Assembly (NCBI RefSeq): GCF_020740795.1
Contig: NC_067312.1
Coordinates: 8,822,748-8,886,747, forward strand
Source of the DNA: Apus apus
Lineage: Eukaryota; Chordata; Aves; Apodiformes; Apodidae
DNA length: 64,000 bases
Direction of reading: 5' to 3'
The notes below the pieces were generated by a model that saw only the letters and a list, made by a program, of their open reading frames with translations, made no database searches and was not told the origin of the DNA. Positions 37,401 to 49,599 of this stretch are shown here, in pieces; the first letter of the stretch is position 1; every line of letters begins with the position of its first letter. Both the position numbers and the translations under genes were made by a program.

Positions 37401-38204
37401 ACTCTGTCATCACAGCACATCTTCAGCAAGATCTTCACCCTTTATTGTTCTGGGCCAAAACTAAGCTGTCATCATCTTTTTTGCCATGCCTCGTTCTCCT
37501 ACTTCTCCTGCCTTAACTGCCTTTCTTCTCAGATTTTCTCTTTTGCAAGTTTGTCCTCAAGCATCTTTCCCTGAAAGAAAACTTTAATTCAATGAATTAT
37601 CTTTAAAACTGTGTTTTTTCTTTTATAATGTACTAGTGTCTCTGAGAAAGGGTCACATATGTAAGTCACAGTAAAATTCTGCATCTCCTACCTGCCAGTC
37701 TCAGTATTGCCCTATATTACTATTTAATTTACTATATTACTTTTAATTTATTTTCCATGTTTCATCTATTTTTCCTAATGTGCTTTTGGAAAAGTTGAAA
37801 CTACCTTACACCCTGTGCACTGTTGGGAATTTTGTGGGTACCCAGTAAGTACAAAAGAATTTTAAGTGGCCTGACTTAGGGGAAAAATCCCCCATGACAT
37901 CCAGCTTGCAAAGTCCATCACCATTTATAAGGATTAACAATCTTTCTTTTTTCACAAGCTCAGTCCAAATTCCCAGCCTGCCCAATAATAAATCAACTTT
38001 TTGCTTCAATTACACAGTCACTGGGAGATCCACATAGTTTTAGGTCAAGCACTTATAATCATTTTATGATTCCAAAGTTTCTTATCTTGTCATTTAGTTA
38101 CTGAACTGTGAGCTTTCATTGACTTTCTAACCATTGTGGCAAGAACTGCTACTAGCTGTGCAAGATTTAAAACCTCATTGAGCAGAGGAGCAAAATCGGG
38201 TGGC

Positions 38205-38305
38205 AGTAGTTTTAAGTACATATTGGGGTGGAATCATGACCCTATGGAAGCCAGTGGAAGTTCTGCCACAGGCTCATTGGGGCTGGGTTTCTTCCCTTCC
38301 TGCTG
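38205..38305. repeat. Ancient amniote repeat fragment
   Basis: GAATCATGACCCTATGGAAG, CAGTGGAAGTTCTGCCAC and TCATTGGGGCTGGGTTTC follow the widespread old pattern 'AATCCTGACCCCATTGAAGTC...GGGCCAGGATTTC' seen in CR1/L3-derived repeats. Confidence 0.4.
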
Positions 38306-38879
38306 CCATTTCTTATGTTGGGGTGAACAGGTATTGCAAACTCTCTATATTATACCCTGGAAATAAGATGCCTCTGTGAGTGCTTGAAAATTAGCTATTT
38401 TACCTGTTTATTTTCTTTTTTTTCTGTCCTGGTGAAATAACTTACATGCAGTCAATTGCAGTATCTAAAGAACAACTCTTTCAGTGGATCTGTACAATCC
38501 TTCCTTTACTGCTTGTAAGCTTATTTTTTTCTGCTGTGGCATGGAGTGTTTAATAGCAAAATCCAGCACTTGGATTCTCTTGTTTCTTAATTATTTCAGC
38601 CCTGTCAGTTTTATCAGTGAAAACAAGTTACCATTAGACAACTGAGATACCAGTAAACACCAAGTTGTGATAATACAGTGTCCTGAGTTTGTCATTACAG
38701 AAAAAGCTGTTTCAGGGATGTTTTTTAAAAAAATCAAATAAGCCCAGCACTCCTAAATGACCAAACCCCTAAAGATATCCTAATTATTCTTCAATATCTT
38801 AATCATTCTGTAGAATCACGATCTTGTATAATGGCCATTTTAAATGAAAGGTTTGCTGCTCTGCACAGTTGCCACTTTC

Positions 38880-39300
38880 TTCTAATTGTGAATTAAAGCA
38901 TAATTTAGTGTGGCTCTATGCCAGCATGACTAGAAAATGTACAGACACTAACACTGCTTGAAATAGGGGGGGAAATGCAGTTAGATTTCTTTAAGTAATA
39001 GAAAATCACTCACCAAGTTGTACTTTAAAACGAAACACTAGAGCTTTAAGTTGACAAACTGACTTGAATTAAACCACATCAAAAAGTGCTTGCACTGTAA
39101 ATCTTACAGGGCGAAAGTGATGGTAGGTTATCATTCTGTTTATTAGCATGCACTTTGGAGAGTTCAGGGCAAGTATGGATACGCATTCATTCCATTTTAT
39201 GCTACACATTACTGAAAACACATTCCCCATAAATAATTCATAAATCCATTGTCTGAAATTTCAGATTCCAAAAATACAACATGGTTTTCAACTTTATGGT
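38880..39300. promoter_or_regulatory. Candidate conserved non-coding element
   Basis: Long repeat-free block: CTAATTGTGAATTAAAGC, TTACAGGGCGAAAGTGATGG, CTGTTTATTAGCATGCAC and CCCCATAAATAATTCATAA. It lies in the middle of the last intron. Appearance only; alignment not run. Confidence 0.3.
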
Positions 39301-39887
39301 TGCTTGGTCTTCAAAACAGAAGTAGACAATTGGATGGATGGACTTGGCAAACTGGTAAGAACCCATCAGTCAGAATTACACTCCAGAGGTAAATGCAAAC
39401 ACCTCCCAGCTCCTGATCCCTGGAACAGCAAGGGCATGACGATAGCCCTTGCGCTTCTGCTAGCAGTCCCTTGGTACAAAACAGGGAGAAAAAGAGAAAG
39501 GGCAGAAATAACCAAGAAGTGAGAGTAAAAGTGTTCAGTCAGAGGCTTGATTTTTAAAAGAATATCTATTAGAAAAAGAAAAAAAAAATGCCTTGCTGTT
39601 CTCAGTTCATGAGCTGGGTGCATATTAGAACAGTTAGGAGAGGAAAGGAGAGAAAAGAGATAAGATGGTGTAGTGGAGAGCTATCAGGGTTCAAACCCTA
39701 GAAGACCAGAGAAATCTAAATTCAAAGTATATTAATAGATAAAATACAAAGAACGGACCTCCTTTGCCTTGCAAAAAGCCCAGACTGCAGCACAAACATG
39801 AGCTCTGCTTGCTGCTCTCAGCTTTTAATTGGTATCACTTCATTAATGCTAACGGCTTAGTAGCTGGCACAATCTTCTATGCCAGCT

Positions 39888-39918
39888 ATCCTATTCACCT
39901 AAGAGAGGTGAATAGGAT
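39888..39918. repeat. Perfect 13-bp hairpin with 5-nt loop
   Basis: ATCCTATTCACCT and AGGTGAATAGGAT are exact reverse complements separated by AAGAG. No T-run follows, and it is not in an obvious repeat. Confidence 0.85.
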
Positions 39919-41129
39919 CTTGCAGCCTAATTTCTGCAGGGAGCAGAGTGACCACAACACCCATGGAAGAAACTGAAGTATGCTTCACAGGCTAAAGCAC
40001 TTCAGTTTTATATGCCTTGTCATTCTGTATCTTCCTGATATTATACAGACAGTTTCTGTTCAGTTTCCTTTTCTTCCTTCACAACATACATAAGATAGTA
40101 ACTGCTTTTCAGCCACACTTGCATTAACTTGCTTTGCTCTACTGACCTCTCAGTGAGAGGCACACACAATCTGGGGTACACTATCCAGTGACACCCTTGG
40201 TGCCTATCCTTAACAGAACAGCCCACGGTCTCCCTATTTACCAGCTCTTTATCTGAACTCATTAACTCCAATTTGCCTCAGAATAAATGTTGCAACTGAG
40301 CTTGAACACTTGGCGTCCCAATGTATTGATTGCTTGGGTGCAGATCTATGAGAAGAAACAATGCTACCATAAAAGTTATATTCCACTACTCAATTGCTGT
40401 AAAACTTCCTACTCCACACTCGGTTTGGAAGGGTTGGGACTATCTGTCACCTCATTCATTTCCAGGTGTGCTGAACTCTCTGGGGTAATCTTTAAATCAG
40501 CTGAGATTTCATACATCAAAGATGAGGATACATAATTCAAGAGAAGTCACTGAGATAAAACAGTAGCTGTAAAAAATACAGCGTGTTGGTAGTGCCTGGT
40601 TCAGCATGTCAAAGAGGGGCAACTGCTGGTGAGGAGCTGCACACAGTCGGCACAAGAACCTGTCGTATGGCAAACAAGATGTTGTAAGCTTCATAGGGAC
40701 ACAGGTACTGAATAGGCTTGACACTGTGCAAGTACCAAGTAAGAAGGCATCCTACAGAAAAAGCCAGCAGTAAAGCACAGAGTACAAGGCGCTCAGGCCT
40801 GTTGTCCCTTGGCTGCAGCCATCACATGCTAACAAGCTCTTTCAAAAACTTTACACAGGTGGCAGGTGCCCCACTGAGATAAATTACCCACTCTCGGTTG
40901 TGAACAGATGGGCAGGGAAGTGAAATTTTAGTTTGTTCATGCCCAGCAGTAACTAGCAAAGATGATCTCAGGCTCTGCAGGATCACTTTTGATAACCATA
41001 CACCTGCGGACAGTCCACATTTCTGTTAGAAACTATATAAGGTCATCAATACATTACAAAATAAGGCAGGGCACTTCAGGGCTCAAAGGACTGATACTGT
41101 CTTTCACTCGCGTATTCCTCTGAATATAT

Positions 41130-41790
41130 TCTATGCTGAGAGGGGCCAGAAATTGTACAAAGAGGGACCTCAACAGGTGGGAGAAATGGACCCACAAGAA
41201 TATCACAACATGGAACAGCAAGAAATGCACCTGGGGAGAAATAACCCCAGGCACCAGTACATGCCATGGTTGACTGGCTGGAAAGCAGCTTTGCAGAGAA
41301 AGACCTGGACACTTGCTGTACTGGCGGACAAAAAACTGGACATAAACCAGCAAAGGTCAGTGATGCCAACAGGTCAAGGAGGTGAACCTTCCTCTCAATT
41401 CAGCCCTGGGAGTGCAGTGTCCACTGCTGAACTCTCCAGTAAAAGAGAGACATGGACACACTCAAGCAAGTCCTGCGAAGGACAGCAAAGATGATTAAGG
41501 AACTCAAGTACCTGACATGAAAGGAACATCTGACAGAGCTGGAGCAAAGCCTGAAGTAAAGGAGGCTCAGGATGATCTTACCAATGTTGATAAATACTTG
41601 ATTAGGGGAGGAAAGAAATGGAGTCAGGATCTTCTTGGTGGTGCCCATTGAAAGGAAAGGGGTAATGAGCACAAAATGAAATGCAAGGAAATCCATTCAA
41701 ATGAAAGAAAAAAGGTTTTAGTACTATGTAGGTGGTTGAATACTGCCACAGCTTGCCCAGAGAGGTTGTGGAGTCTCCATCCTTGGGGAT
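41130..41790 (+). mobile_element. CR1 LINE, diverged
   Basis: CR1 order is intact: GGGGAGAAATAACCCCAGGC, GGAAAGCAGCTTTGCAG, GCCCTGGGAGTGCAGTG region, GACAGAGCTGGAGCAAAG, TAAATACTTGATTAGGGG and GCTTGCCCAGAGAGGTTGTG with GAGTCTCCATCCTTGG. The normal 3' end is missing; the sequence breaks off at about 41790 into another CR1 piece. Confidence 0.88.
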
Positions 41791-41865
41791 ATGTCCTGGT
41801 GAGACCTCACCTGGAGTACTGCATCCAGCTCTGGAGCCCCCAACACCTGGGGGCAAGGACCAGAC
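41791..41865 (+). mobile_element. Second CR1 fragment fused to the first
   Basis: TGGTGAGACCTCACCTGGAG and TACTGCATCCAGCTCTGGAG with CCCCCAACAC belongs upstream in the CR1 consensus, yet here follows the 3' part of another copy. This indicates nesting, template switching or deletion between two tandem copies. Confidence 0.8.
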
Positions 41866-44800
41866 TCTGACTTACCCATACAGCACAGGCATAGTGCAAC
41901 TAGGGAAGCTGAAAATGCCAATGTCTGCAAACATGAACCAAGGTCTTCTGCCCCAAAACGTCTGGAACTTACTAAAACCAGATCAGGTGTACGGAAACCT
42001 AACAGCATATTTAAACAAGGGTTTTTCTTCCCTCCCCACATATTTTACCAAATCACTTGCCAAACCTATTAATGTACAAACACATCATAGCGTAGAATCC
42101 AATCCCATATACATTTTTTCTTTTTCAATGAGATTGTCATATCCAAACCATAATAAAATTTGTAAAAATATTTTTAGTATCTTCACTTTAAGCTTGCAGA
42201 TATTTTTCTGGCAGAAATCCCCAGCTAGCTTTACAGCAAGACCTCTCAAAAGAAACAGAACTGACTTAAAAAGAACACCACACATTACAAAAATGAATGT
42301 GACCCAGGGACTTACCCTTCTATGCAACAACACGAGCAGAGTGCACAGAGACAGTGAAGTCCGCAGGGCGTGAAATTAAAATTTTCACACAGATACAATG
42401 AAGTAATGATACAATGTTACAACCTTGGCACAAAAATCTTCTGGTTTGCGTAAAGTCAATGTCATGTGATGTTACGGTTTGTGCACTGGTAGAAATGGTC
42501 TGCTGCTAAAAAGTTCAGACCAAACGAGGAGGAATGAAAGCAAGAAAATTGTACAGATAATCACAATAGACCTATACATCCTAGTGATCTGCACATTCCT
42601 TAAGATGCTCAACACAGTAGTATCTAGCTGTCACTGCAAGCTGAGTTAAGAAAGCACACTTTTCTTTCATGCCTAGAAATCTAGGAGCTGAGATTACAGT
42701 AGGAGATAGGAAAAAGAAGATTGAAAGAGATTTGAACTTGGTGAGGAAGGGGGAGGGAGAAGGCATCTCTCTTATTAGGTCAGTTTGTTGCCTATGAATG
42801 AGGTGGATATGCAGGTTCCAAATTCCAAGCATATGGATAAGAACAGGGATGCACAGAGCAATTAAAAGAGTCAAGCAGAAGCTGGGATGAGCAGCAGCTG
42901 GAGCACGGTTAAAGTCCTTCTAGGAATTGCTTCACCTGTTAAAGTAAAAAGGGAAGGCAGCGCTGGAACAACATAGGCTCCTCAGCAAGGACAAGGTCAT
43001 TGGGATAAAAGTGGAGCTTGAAAAATTCCCAGCAGATCCACACAGAGGGACACAGACACAATTACAAGAATCTGCCAGGTCAGACTTAAGACTTGCAAAG
43101 CAAGTTACAAACTGCACCCTTTGTACTAACAATACACCCACACAGTGCAACACTGAATTATCAGATAATCTGCATGGAGCAAGAAGCATTTTATTTCCAA
43201 GAGTATGAAGAATCCTGCAAACTCATAAATCATAAAGCTGCTTGTACATTATGATGCTTCACAGATACCCCACAGACTGACAGACAAGCACACATTCTAC
43301 AAAATACATGTGTAGGTCTGAACTATAGGGGGGAGAGGGAATTCAGTACTCCTGAATCTCAATTCACTGCTACTGCTCATCTCAAACCATAGTTTCATGA
43401 TCACTGGCACAGAAGTTATGCACACAAGAACTACTGGTAATGTGTTTCCAGAAACCCTTCAAGAACTGTAACAGAAAAAGTCAGTCTAAAATTGCAAAGG
43501 TTGTTCCTTACAAGGCATGTTTCTCACCCTGCTGATCCAAGATGGTACACACATAGAAACATACTGCCAAATGTGACTTAATAAAATCTTCAAGTGTTCA
43601 GCTTATTATTTTTTTTAATTCTTCTCACTTCATCCCAGTGATTTCATTAGGTTAGACTTCTTCATCTTTATTAAAAAATAATCAGAACTGAAATGTTTCA
43701 ATAAACCCAATTTCTGTTTTAAGCAGTAAAAGATGATTCAGTGCATATGAAGCAAAAATGAAAGTTAAAAGTACAATGGTATTAGAGGCTTTGAAAATCT
43801 ATTTTAAAAGATTTTAAATACTTAAATTATATCTTAGTACTCTGGAATGTCTTTGTTTTTTTACAGAAAAAAAGGACCTTGAAAGCCATTTTTTGACTAT
43901 GTTCTCCAGCTGTATGTATCAAAACAAAATCCTTTAAAACTTATGGGTGGGCACACAAAGGAAAAATACAACACTTAGAGCACCACTCTTAAAATAGACA
44001 GAGCTAACTCTCTACAGGGCAGAAAAAAGAGATGCAATATTATTTTCAGTGAAAGGCCTAATTTTCCATTATGTTTTTGAATTATTTCCTTCCAAACACA
44101 CTCAGGCTAAAGGAAATAACTTCCCCCTGCCTCACTCCTCCCTAAGGGCTATAAATGAAGTATGACCTCATAAACAACACAAAAAGGATCAAATTATCAT
44201 ACAAGACCCCAAATTACTTAGGAGCTAGAAGTAAGTTGTAGTGAGAAATTTAAATGCTAAATATAATCAATACTTATAATGAAATAAATGGTGAAAAAAA
44301 GAAACAAAACACCAGGATACTGTTCTCCTGTAAATTTATCTAAATGCTGGAGATAACTTTAACAGTCTAGTCACAACCCATCACAAAGCCAAACTTCACA
44401 ATATTCAATACCATGCATTTTTGAAAAGGAATTGTGGCTTAGGAAGAGAAAAAGAGTCACACCTACAGTAAAACTTGGTGCACTGAGCTTGAAAAAAAAT
44501 CTGTAACCAGGGACTACCCCATCAACAATTTTTTTCCCTTCAAATCGCTATGAGAAAACTAGAATCTAAGTTACATGATTCAGGGTTCCCAAAAGTAATG
44601 TTGGAAAGCCTACAAAACAAAAATGTATCAAACAGTTCAATAGTCTTTATACTGAAACACTGTCGTGACTTTCCTTACTCAAATGTGAAGGATACCTTGT
44701 TTATTTCATTACCCTGCCCAGGAAAAATCAGAGCCGGAGCTGTCTGTTATCATGTGTTACTGTAATTCAACTTGTGTCAGTGATCAAATTTCATATATAT

Positions 44801-45270
44801 AACACTATGAGATCGAGACTTAAGCCCAGATACTGGGTTTTTTTTTCCCCCATCAGAAATGTATTAACAAACATGTTAAGAGATAAGCGTTTAGGTATTT
44901 TAAAATCATTATTATAATCCATAAATTATGGATGACTTCAGCTAAAAAGCTGTATAAGTTAGAGAAAACCACAATCACAGTCTTACCATTTATGCAGTTA
45001 AAAACACAAATAGCAACAAGAAGCAAGTACACAGACTAATTGGACCTCTGGTCTCTGACTAATTGTTGCACAGTCTGAACTTCCCTTTTTGCAGTTATGT
45101 CTGATGACCACCAGTTTCTCCAGTAGACTAGACAATAAAGAATTGATCCCTATTCATTTTCTGCATCACTTCTGATTTGATGAAATTTTAAGGTATTCTA
45201 AACTTAGCTATTTCTTTTCCAATCTGAATGGTCCTAGTCTGTTGGGTCCATTGTTCCACAAAATCTCCAC

Positions 45271-45305
45271 CACACCTGAGCAGTGCAATGGACTGTTCAG
45301 GTGTG
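45271..45305. repeat. 13-bp hairpin with one mismatch
   Basis: CACACCTGAGCAG pairs with CTGTTCAGGTGTG across a 9-nt loop (one G:T pair in RNA). It is in the last intron. Confidence 0.75.
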
Positions 45306-45639
45306 ACAACTAAAGAGTGAAAACAAACATTATGTAAGATTCAACTTTTCCATGGAAAAAAAAATTCCTATAGCAGTCTTTAACTTCAGAAATGGAAACA
45401 ATTAAAAAAAAGAATAAGAAGATAGCGTGTTAAAAAGAAATTACATTTGCAAATGACAGACATTTGTCTAATAATCAGTCTAGGGCTCCAGAAACGGACA
45501 CACAATCTATGGTGAAAAACTGCAGAAGGATGAAAAGGACACATATCAGTTAAGTGGAATGGTAAAGGAGACAGTCATGTCCAGCTAGGTTCAAATAAAG
45601 AAAATAGCAAAGAACAAACTGATAGGTCAAGAAAGAAAG

Positions 45640-45707
45640 AAAAAAAAAACAACAACAAACCAAACAACAAAACAACAAATCACCCACAACCAAAAAAAAA
45701 AACAACT
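45640..45707 (+). repeat. A/C-rich low-complexity tract
   Basis: AAAAAAAAACAACAACAAAC followed by CAAACAACAAAACAACAAAT and another A-rich run. Confidence 0.85.
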
Positions 45708-45859
45708 GACAAGACTAAAACCCATTATAAATCCCAGCCAAAGATAAAGGATTACTCTGCTAAAGGTATAAGGTCTAATAACAAACCCCACCTTAAATAC
45801 ATAAAAAATAGGAAGTGTAAGTATCTGTTAAAGTAAAGAGTAGATAAATTTATAAAGGA

Positions 45860-46630
45860 ACACATAAGGATTTAAGGATGATAAGAAAGGCTCAATGACA
45901 TATGCAGAAGCTTAGGAAGTTTCTCAAGCCACAGAGGACATGGTGGAAAACCTGACTCAAGTTGAAATGCTACAGAAGAAATCAATATGAATGAACAATA
46001 ACAAATTGCTGGGATCACCTGGTACTCACTCGAACTTCTGAAGGAGCTTAGGTATGAAGCAGCTGAACTATTAACTGCAACGTGCAACTAATTACCTAGA
46101 ACTGCCTCAGGTCTGAGGCAAACGAAGGGGTTTTGTAAAGTGATCTGGAATGACGCATAAATCTACAAATGAAATTATGTTTAGAACAAGTGGACTGATA
46201 GAAATTATAATAAAGAATCAATAAACCTCACATATTGGCAGAATATCTATATTAAGTTTCAATTCACTGAGGGCCTCTACTAGAACTGTAGAATTATTAG
46301 GCACTTGAAAAAGGGAAGTACAGTTTATATGGTCTATCCAGAGTTCCAAAAGCTTTCCATCAAATTTATCACCAAAGACTTAAAAGTTGCCAAAAAGTAA
46401 AAGGAAAATTCATTAATGGACAGATAACCAGTTAAAAGGCAGGAAATAAAAAGAAAACATTAAAATTGTTCTGCTATAAAGTGAACAAGGAGGTCATTGG
46501 TGGAGCCACACAGAAATTTGTTAGGGCCTGAACTATTTAATGCATTTGTAAGTGGCAGAGAGAAAGGACAAATAATGAGACAACACTCGCTGCTGATACT
46601 CTACTATTCATGGTAGTAAAAACAAAATCT
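45860..46630 (+). mobile_element. Ancient CR1/L3-like ORF2 fragment
   Basis: AGAGTTCCAAAAGCTTTCCA and TCAAATTTATCACCAAAGAC with TTAAAAG resembles the degenerated 'GACTTCCAAAAGGCTTTTGACAAAGTCCCTCACCA' block of LINE reverse transcriptases, with GAACTATTTAATGCATTTG further on. Many indels; boundaries approximate. Confidence 0.38.
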
Positions 46631-47438
46631 AGAGGTCTTCATTGAGGCAGAGAATTAGATTATCATGAAGGGGAAAAAATTGTACATTAAAAACTGCAAA
46701 TGGGGCAAATCAAATAGTATAAAGTGCTGGTTAATGTCCTTAAGTAACAAAGAGGCAAGAATTTCTTTTGTAAGTAGGCAATTCATCAGCTGGAAATAAT
46801 TGAGAAGACAGAGCTATGTCTGTCTGCTATGACCATCTCCTGATATACACTGTCTGACTAACAGGTGGGAAATGACTGGTGCAAGGCCCTGCTCAGACTG
46901 CAGTACCCCAGTCACCTATGTTTGAGTTGCAGTGTCCCTCCCTTTATGTCACTTTTAAAAAGGATTCTTTCCAGCTTTCCATCACCACAGTTTTCATTAA
47001 ACATGTTGCCATGCCACAAGCTTAAGTTCCACTATTCCAAGCTGCATGTTCACAATCATGCATAACCATTTTCTCTCCTAGAACATTCAGTACCTAAGCC
47101 CTTTGATTTATAATACATTAAAACTGTGCTAAATATCCAGGTACTGATGATGCAGCACATCGGTTAACCCTGCATTTGCCTCCAATCCATAATCAAAATA
47201 TGAATGACAAACAACTTATTTTTAGTTCCACATATTCAGCTACAAGAGGAATAAGGTGTCTGTGCATGTTACTCTGGGCTTATTTTACAGTTCACAGGAA
47301 GACAGGTATTACCAAAAGGTGATTTAGCTGATCCTAATATAAGTCATCAACCATAAAAGGAGCTGAGAGTAACTAGCTCAGTTGTCTCAAGATAAGCAAG
47401 ATGAATTCCACCCTAACTATATGAGCATGACAGTTAAT

Positions 47439-47760
47439 CATCGTTATTACATGGACCAATCAAGCAAGGAGCTGCACTGCACCAGGATACTGACCTCAAG
47501 AGTTTACACCCTGAAAAGTCCAGGCAGGTGAAGGAGGGAGAAAAAGGGGAATACATTAACACATAAGTATTGTGGTAGAAATATGACAGAGCCATCTTTT
47601 GGAAGAGTGGTTTCTTAAACTAAGAACCAATTATTCTGTATATACTTTTACCCAGTTCCTCCCTCCTTCAGCTGCCTGGACTTTTCAGGGTGCAAACTCC
47701 TGAGGTCAGTATCCTGGTGCAGTGCAGCTCCTTGCTTGATTGGTCCATGTAATAACGATG
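47439..47760. repeat. Long inverted repeat: 102-bp arms, 118-bp spacer
   Basis: Arm 1 is 47439-47540 and arm 2 is 47659-47760. Read in reverse complement, arm 2 matches arm 1 with three differences in 102 positions (about 97%). Arms start with CATCGTTATTACATGGACC and end with TGAAGGAGGGAG on the inner side. Similarity stops sharply at both outer and inner edges. Transcribed on either strand it would make a long near-perfect hairpin. It does not match a CR1, and no terminal target-site duplication is evident. It could be a foldback/MITE-like element or a local inverted duplication. Confidence 0.92.
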
Positions 47761-48033
47761 CTCTGTAGAAATTGTCATCACAGTAATTCCAATAAAATGC
47801 TAAAAAGCTACAATGCAGCACATTAAGAGTACCAATGGAGGAAGAAAAGATAGTCACATCAGCTTTTTTGACATAGGGACTAAGCACAACAGAAAAGGAA
47901 CCTGAAAACATTATTTTAAAATTTGAGACTAAGCTTTCATTGCTGTGACGACAAGTGGAAACAGGAATCACATCCCATGAACCAATTTTTACTTAATATT
48001 ACTGGTATTTAAGAACCTGCAAAATCACACGAG

Positions 48034-48047
48034 AAAAAAAAAAAAAA
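48034..48047 (+). repeat. Poly-A tract in the last intron
   Basis: About 14 A residues beside a G; no linked retroposon recognised. Confidence 0.8.
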
Positions 48048-48399
48048 GTCATTAATATAACATTGAAAATTATGGTAAGAAGCAGATTTAAAGAGTTAAG
48101 GCAGCATCCTAACGTGATTTGTACTGTTTTCCTTTGCTTATTATTACTTTCAAATTACAATAAAGCTATTATCATACCACTGAATGATGGAAACCTTGCC
48201 AAAAACTTCAAAACTGACACATTTTCTGTTGCATCAAACATTCCCAGAAGATATTTCCCCTCATTTTAATACAAAATCCTGTCAGATCAACAGAGCTAAA
48301 TAAAAAAGACATGTAAAGGATACGTAGCTGCAATAGACCTCCCCCAACTAGTCAACTTTGAATAAAAGACGATCAAAAAAGACTCAAAGATCCGTGCTA

Positions 48400-48720
48400 G
48401 ATTAATGCAAATATCTGCATGTTTGCAAGTGTACTTTTTGATTAAACTGGCATACATCAAGTACAATTAGAAAGGTTATTTATAACTAAGAAATACATAA
48501 TTCCGCATTTTAATGAGGGTGACAATTACAGCCAACAGTTGCTAATTAACATTAATCCTTTTGCAACTGCAAGTCAGAATTTCCCAATATGATTTTCATT
48601 GTCAGCAACGGACACACCAAACCTGTTACTGCAAAGCAGCTATTAGATTGCTTGCTCTGACACAAATAGGTGTTCCTGTTACACACAGTAAAGGAAGCTG
48701 ATGATGTGTTCAATTTGATA
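48400..48720. promoter_or_regulatory. Candidate conserved non-coding element with octamer and TAATTA
   Basis: Contains a perfect octamer ATGCAAAT at 48405-48412 and a CTAATTAAC homeodomain core near 48542, plus AATTCCGCATTTTAATGAGG and GGGTGACAATTACAGCC. No repeat or open frame crosses it. The appearance fits a developmental enhancer. Confidence 0.35.
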
Positions 48721-49599
48721 ACCTCCAATGTAAATACAGAATGTCATTTCAAAATTTACTTGATGTCTACAACACAAAATATAATCAAGGCTTATAATTT
48801 TCATGGCTGAACCCAATTCCAAGTTTCCCAAGAGCTAGGCTTCACAGGTGAAATCTGATTTCAACACAAGCTTGAAATCTCCTACCGTTAAATTTCATTT
48901 TGATCCCAGTCCTGGGTTCACATCTGCATTTCACCCCTGAGACTTCAAAGCTTTTTAGTGGTTGTAACCAAACAGCATAGATAAGGAGTAGTGTTTGTCC
49001 AGTCTGTATCAGTTTCTGAAACAAAACTCTGGTTCGAGTACTGAAGATAGGAATGATTACTACTGATTGATTCCCTAATGTCTCACAGACTTATTAATTT
49101 CTTTCTTGCATAGACTATCAAGAAAATTTTGGTTCTCAAACCCGCTGAATTTTAAACTAATCTAATCTTCCAAAACTGCTCTAATGTGTTTCTATTAATT
49201 GATTTAAAATGTCTCTGCAAAATAAATGTCATAACTAAACACTTCCATTTCTGATAGCCACAATCCTCTCAAAGACAGATGATTTAGATTTGCTACACAT
49301 GCCTTTCCAGAAGAGAAGTTATCTCTGTTTTAGCCTCTCAGACATTATCTTTGCAGACAAAAGCACTAGAAAACTATGTCTCTTTTAGTACTGTTTTTAA
49401 CAGGAAGAGAAAAACCTGGTCCAAACACCATCAGAGGCACAAGATCATAATGCAGCCAGTAAATAAAGCCTCTAGGAGAGCGCTGAGGTGCGCACCATCT
49501 GGATCAGGCAATTGGAGTGGGATCAATGTCAGATACAAGTAAATGAGAAGGTAGAAAAGGAGAATTCTGAGCACTATGCAAAGAAACCTATAATGCACT

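Noticed and set aside
42290..42333. Possible - strand donor (AAGG|GTAAGTC) suggesting an exon
   Set aside because: No convincing acceptor or pyrimidine tract upstream, and no compatible frame with exons B and C.
41732..42373. Longest open frame in the window (213 codons, + strand)
   Set aside because: It begins inside a chimeric CR1, reads across the CR1 junction into unrelated DNA, and has no domain, splice support or compositional bias. Length is expected by chance in 64 kb of six frames.
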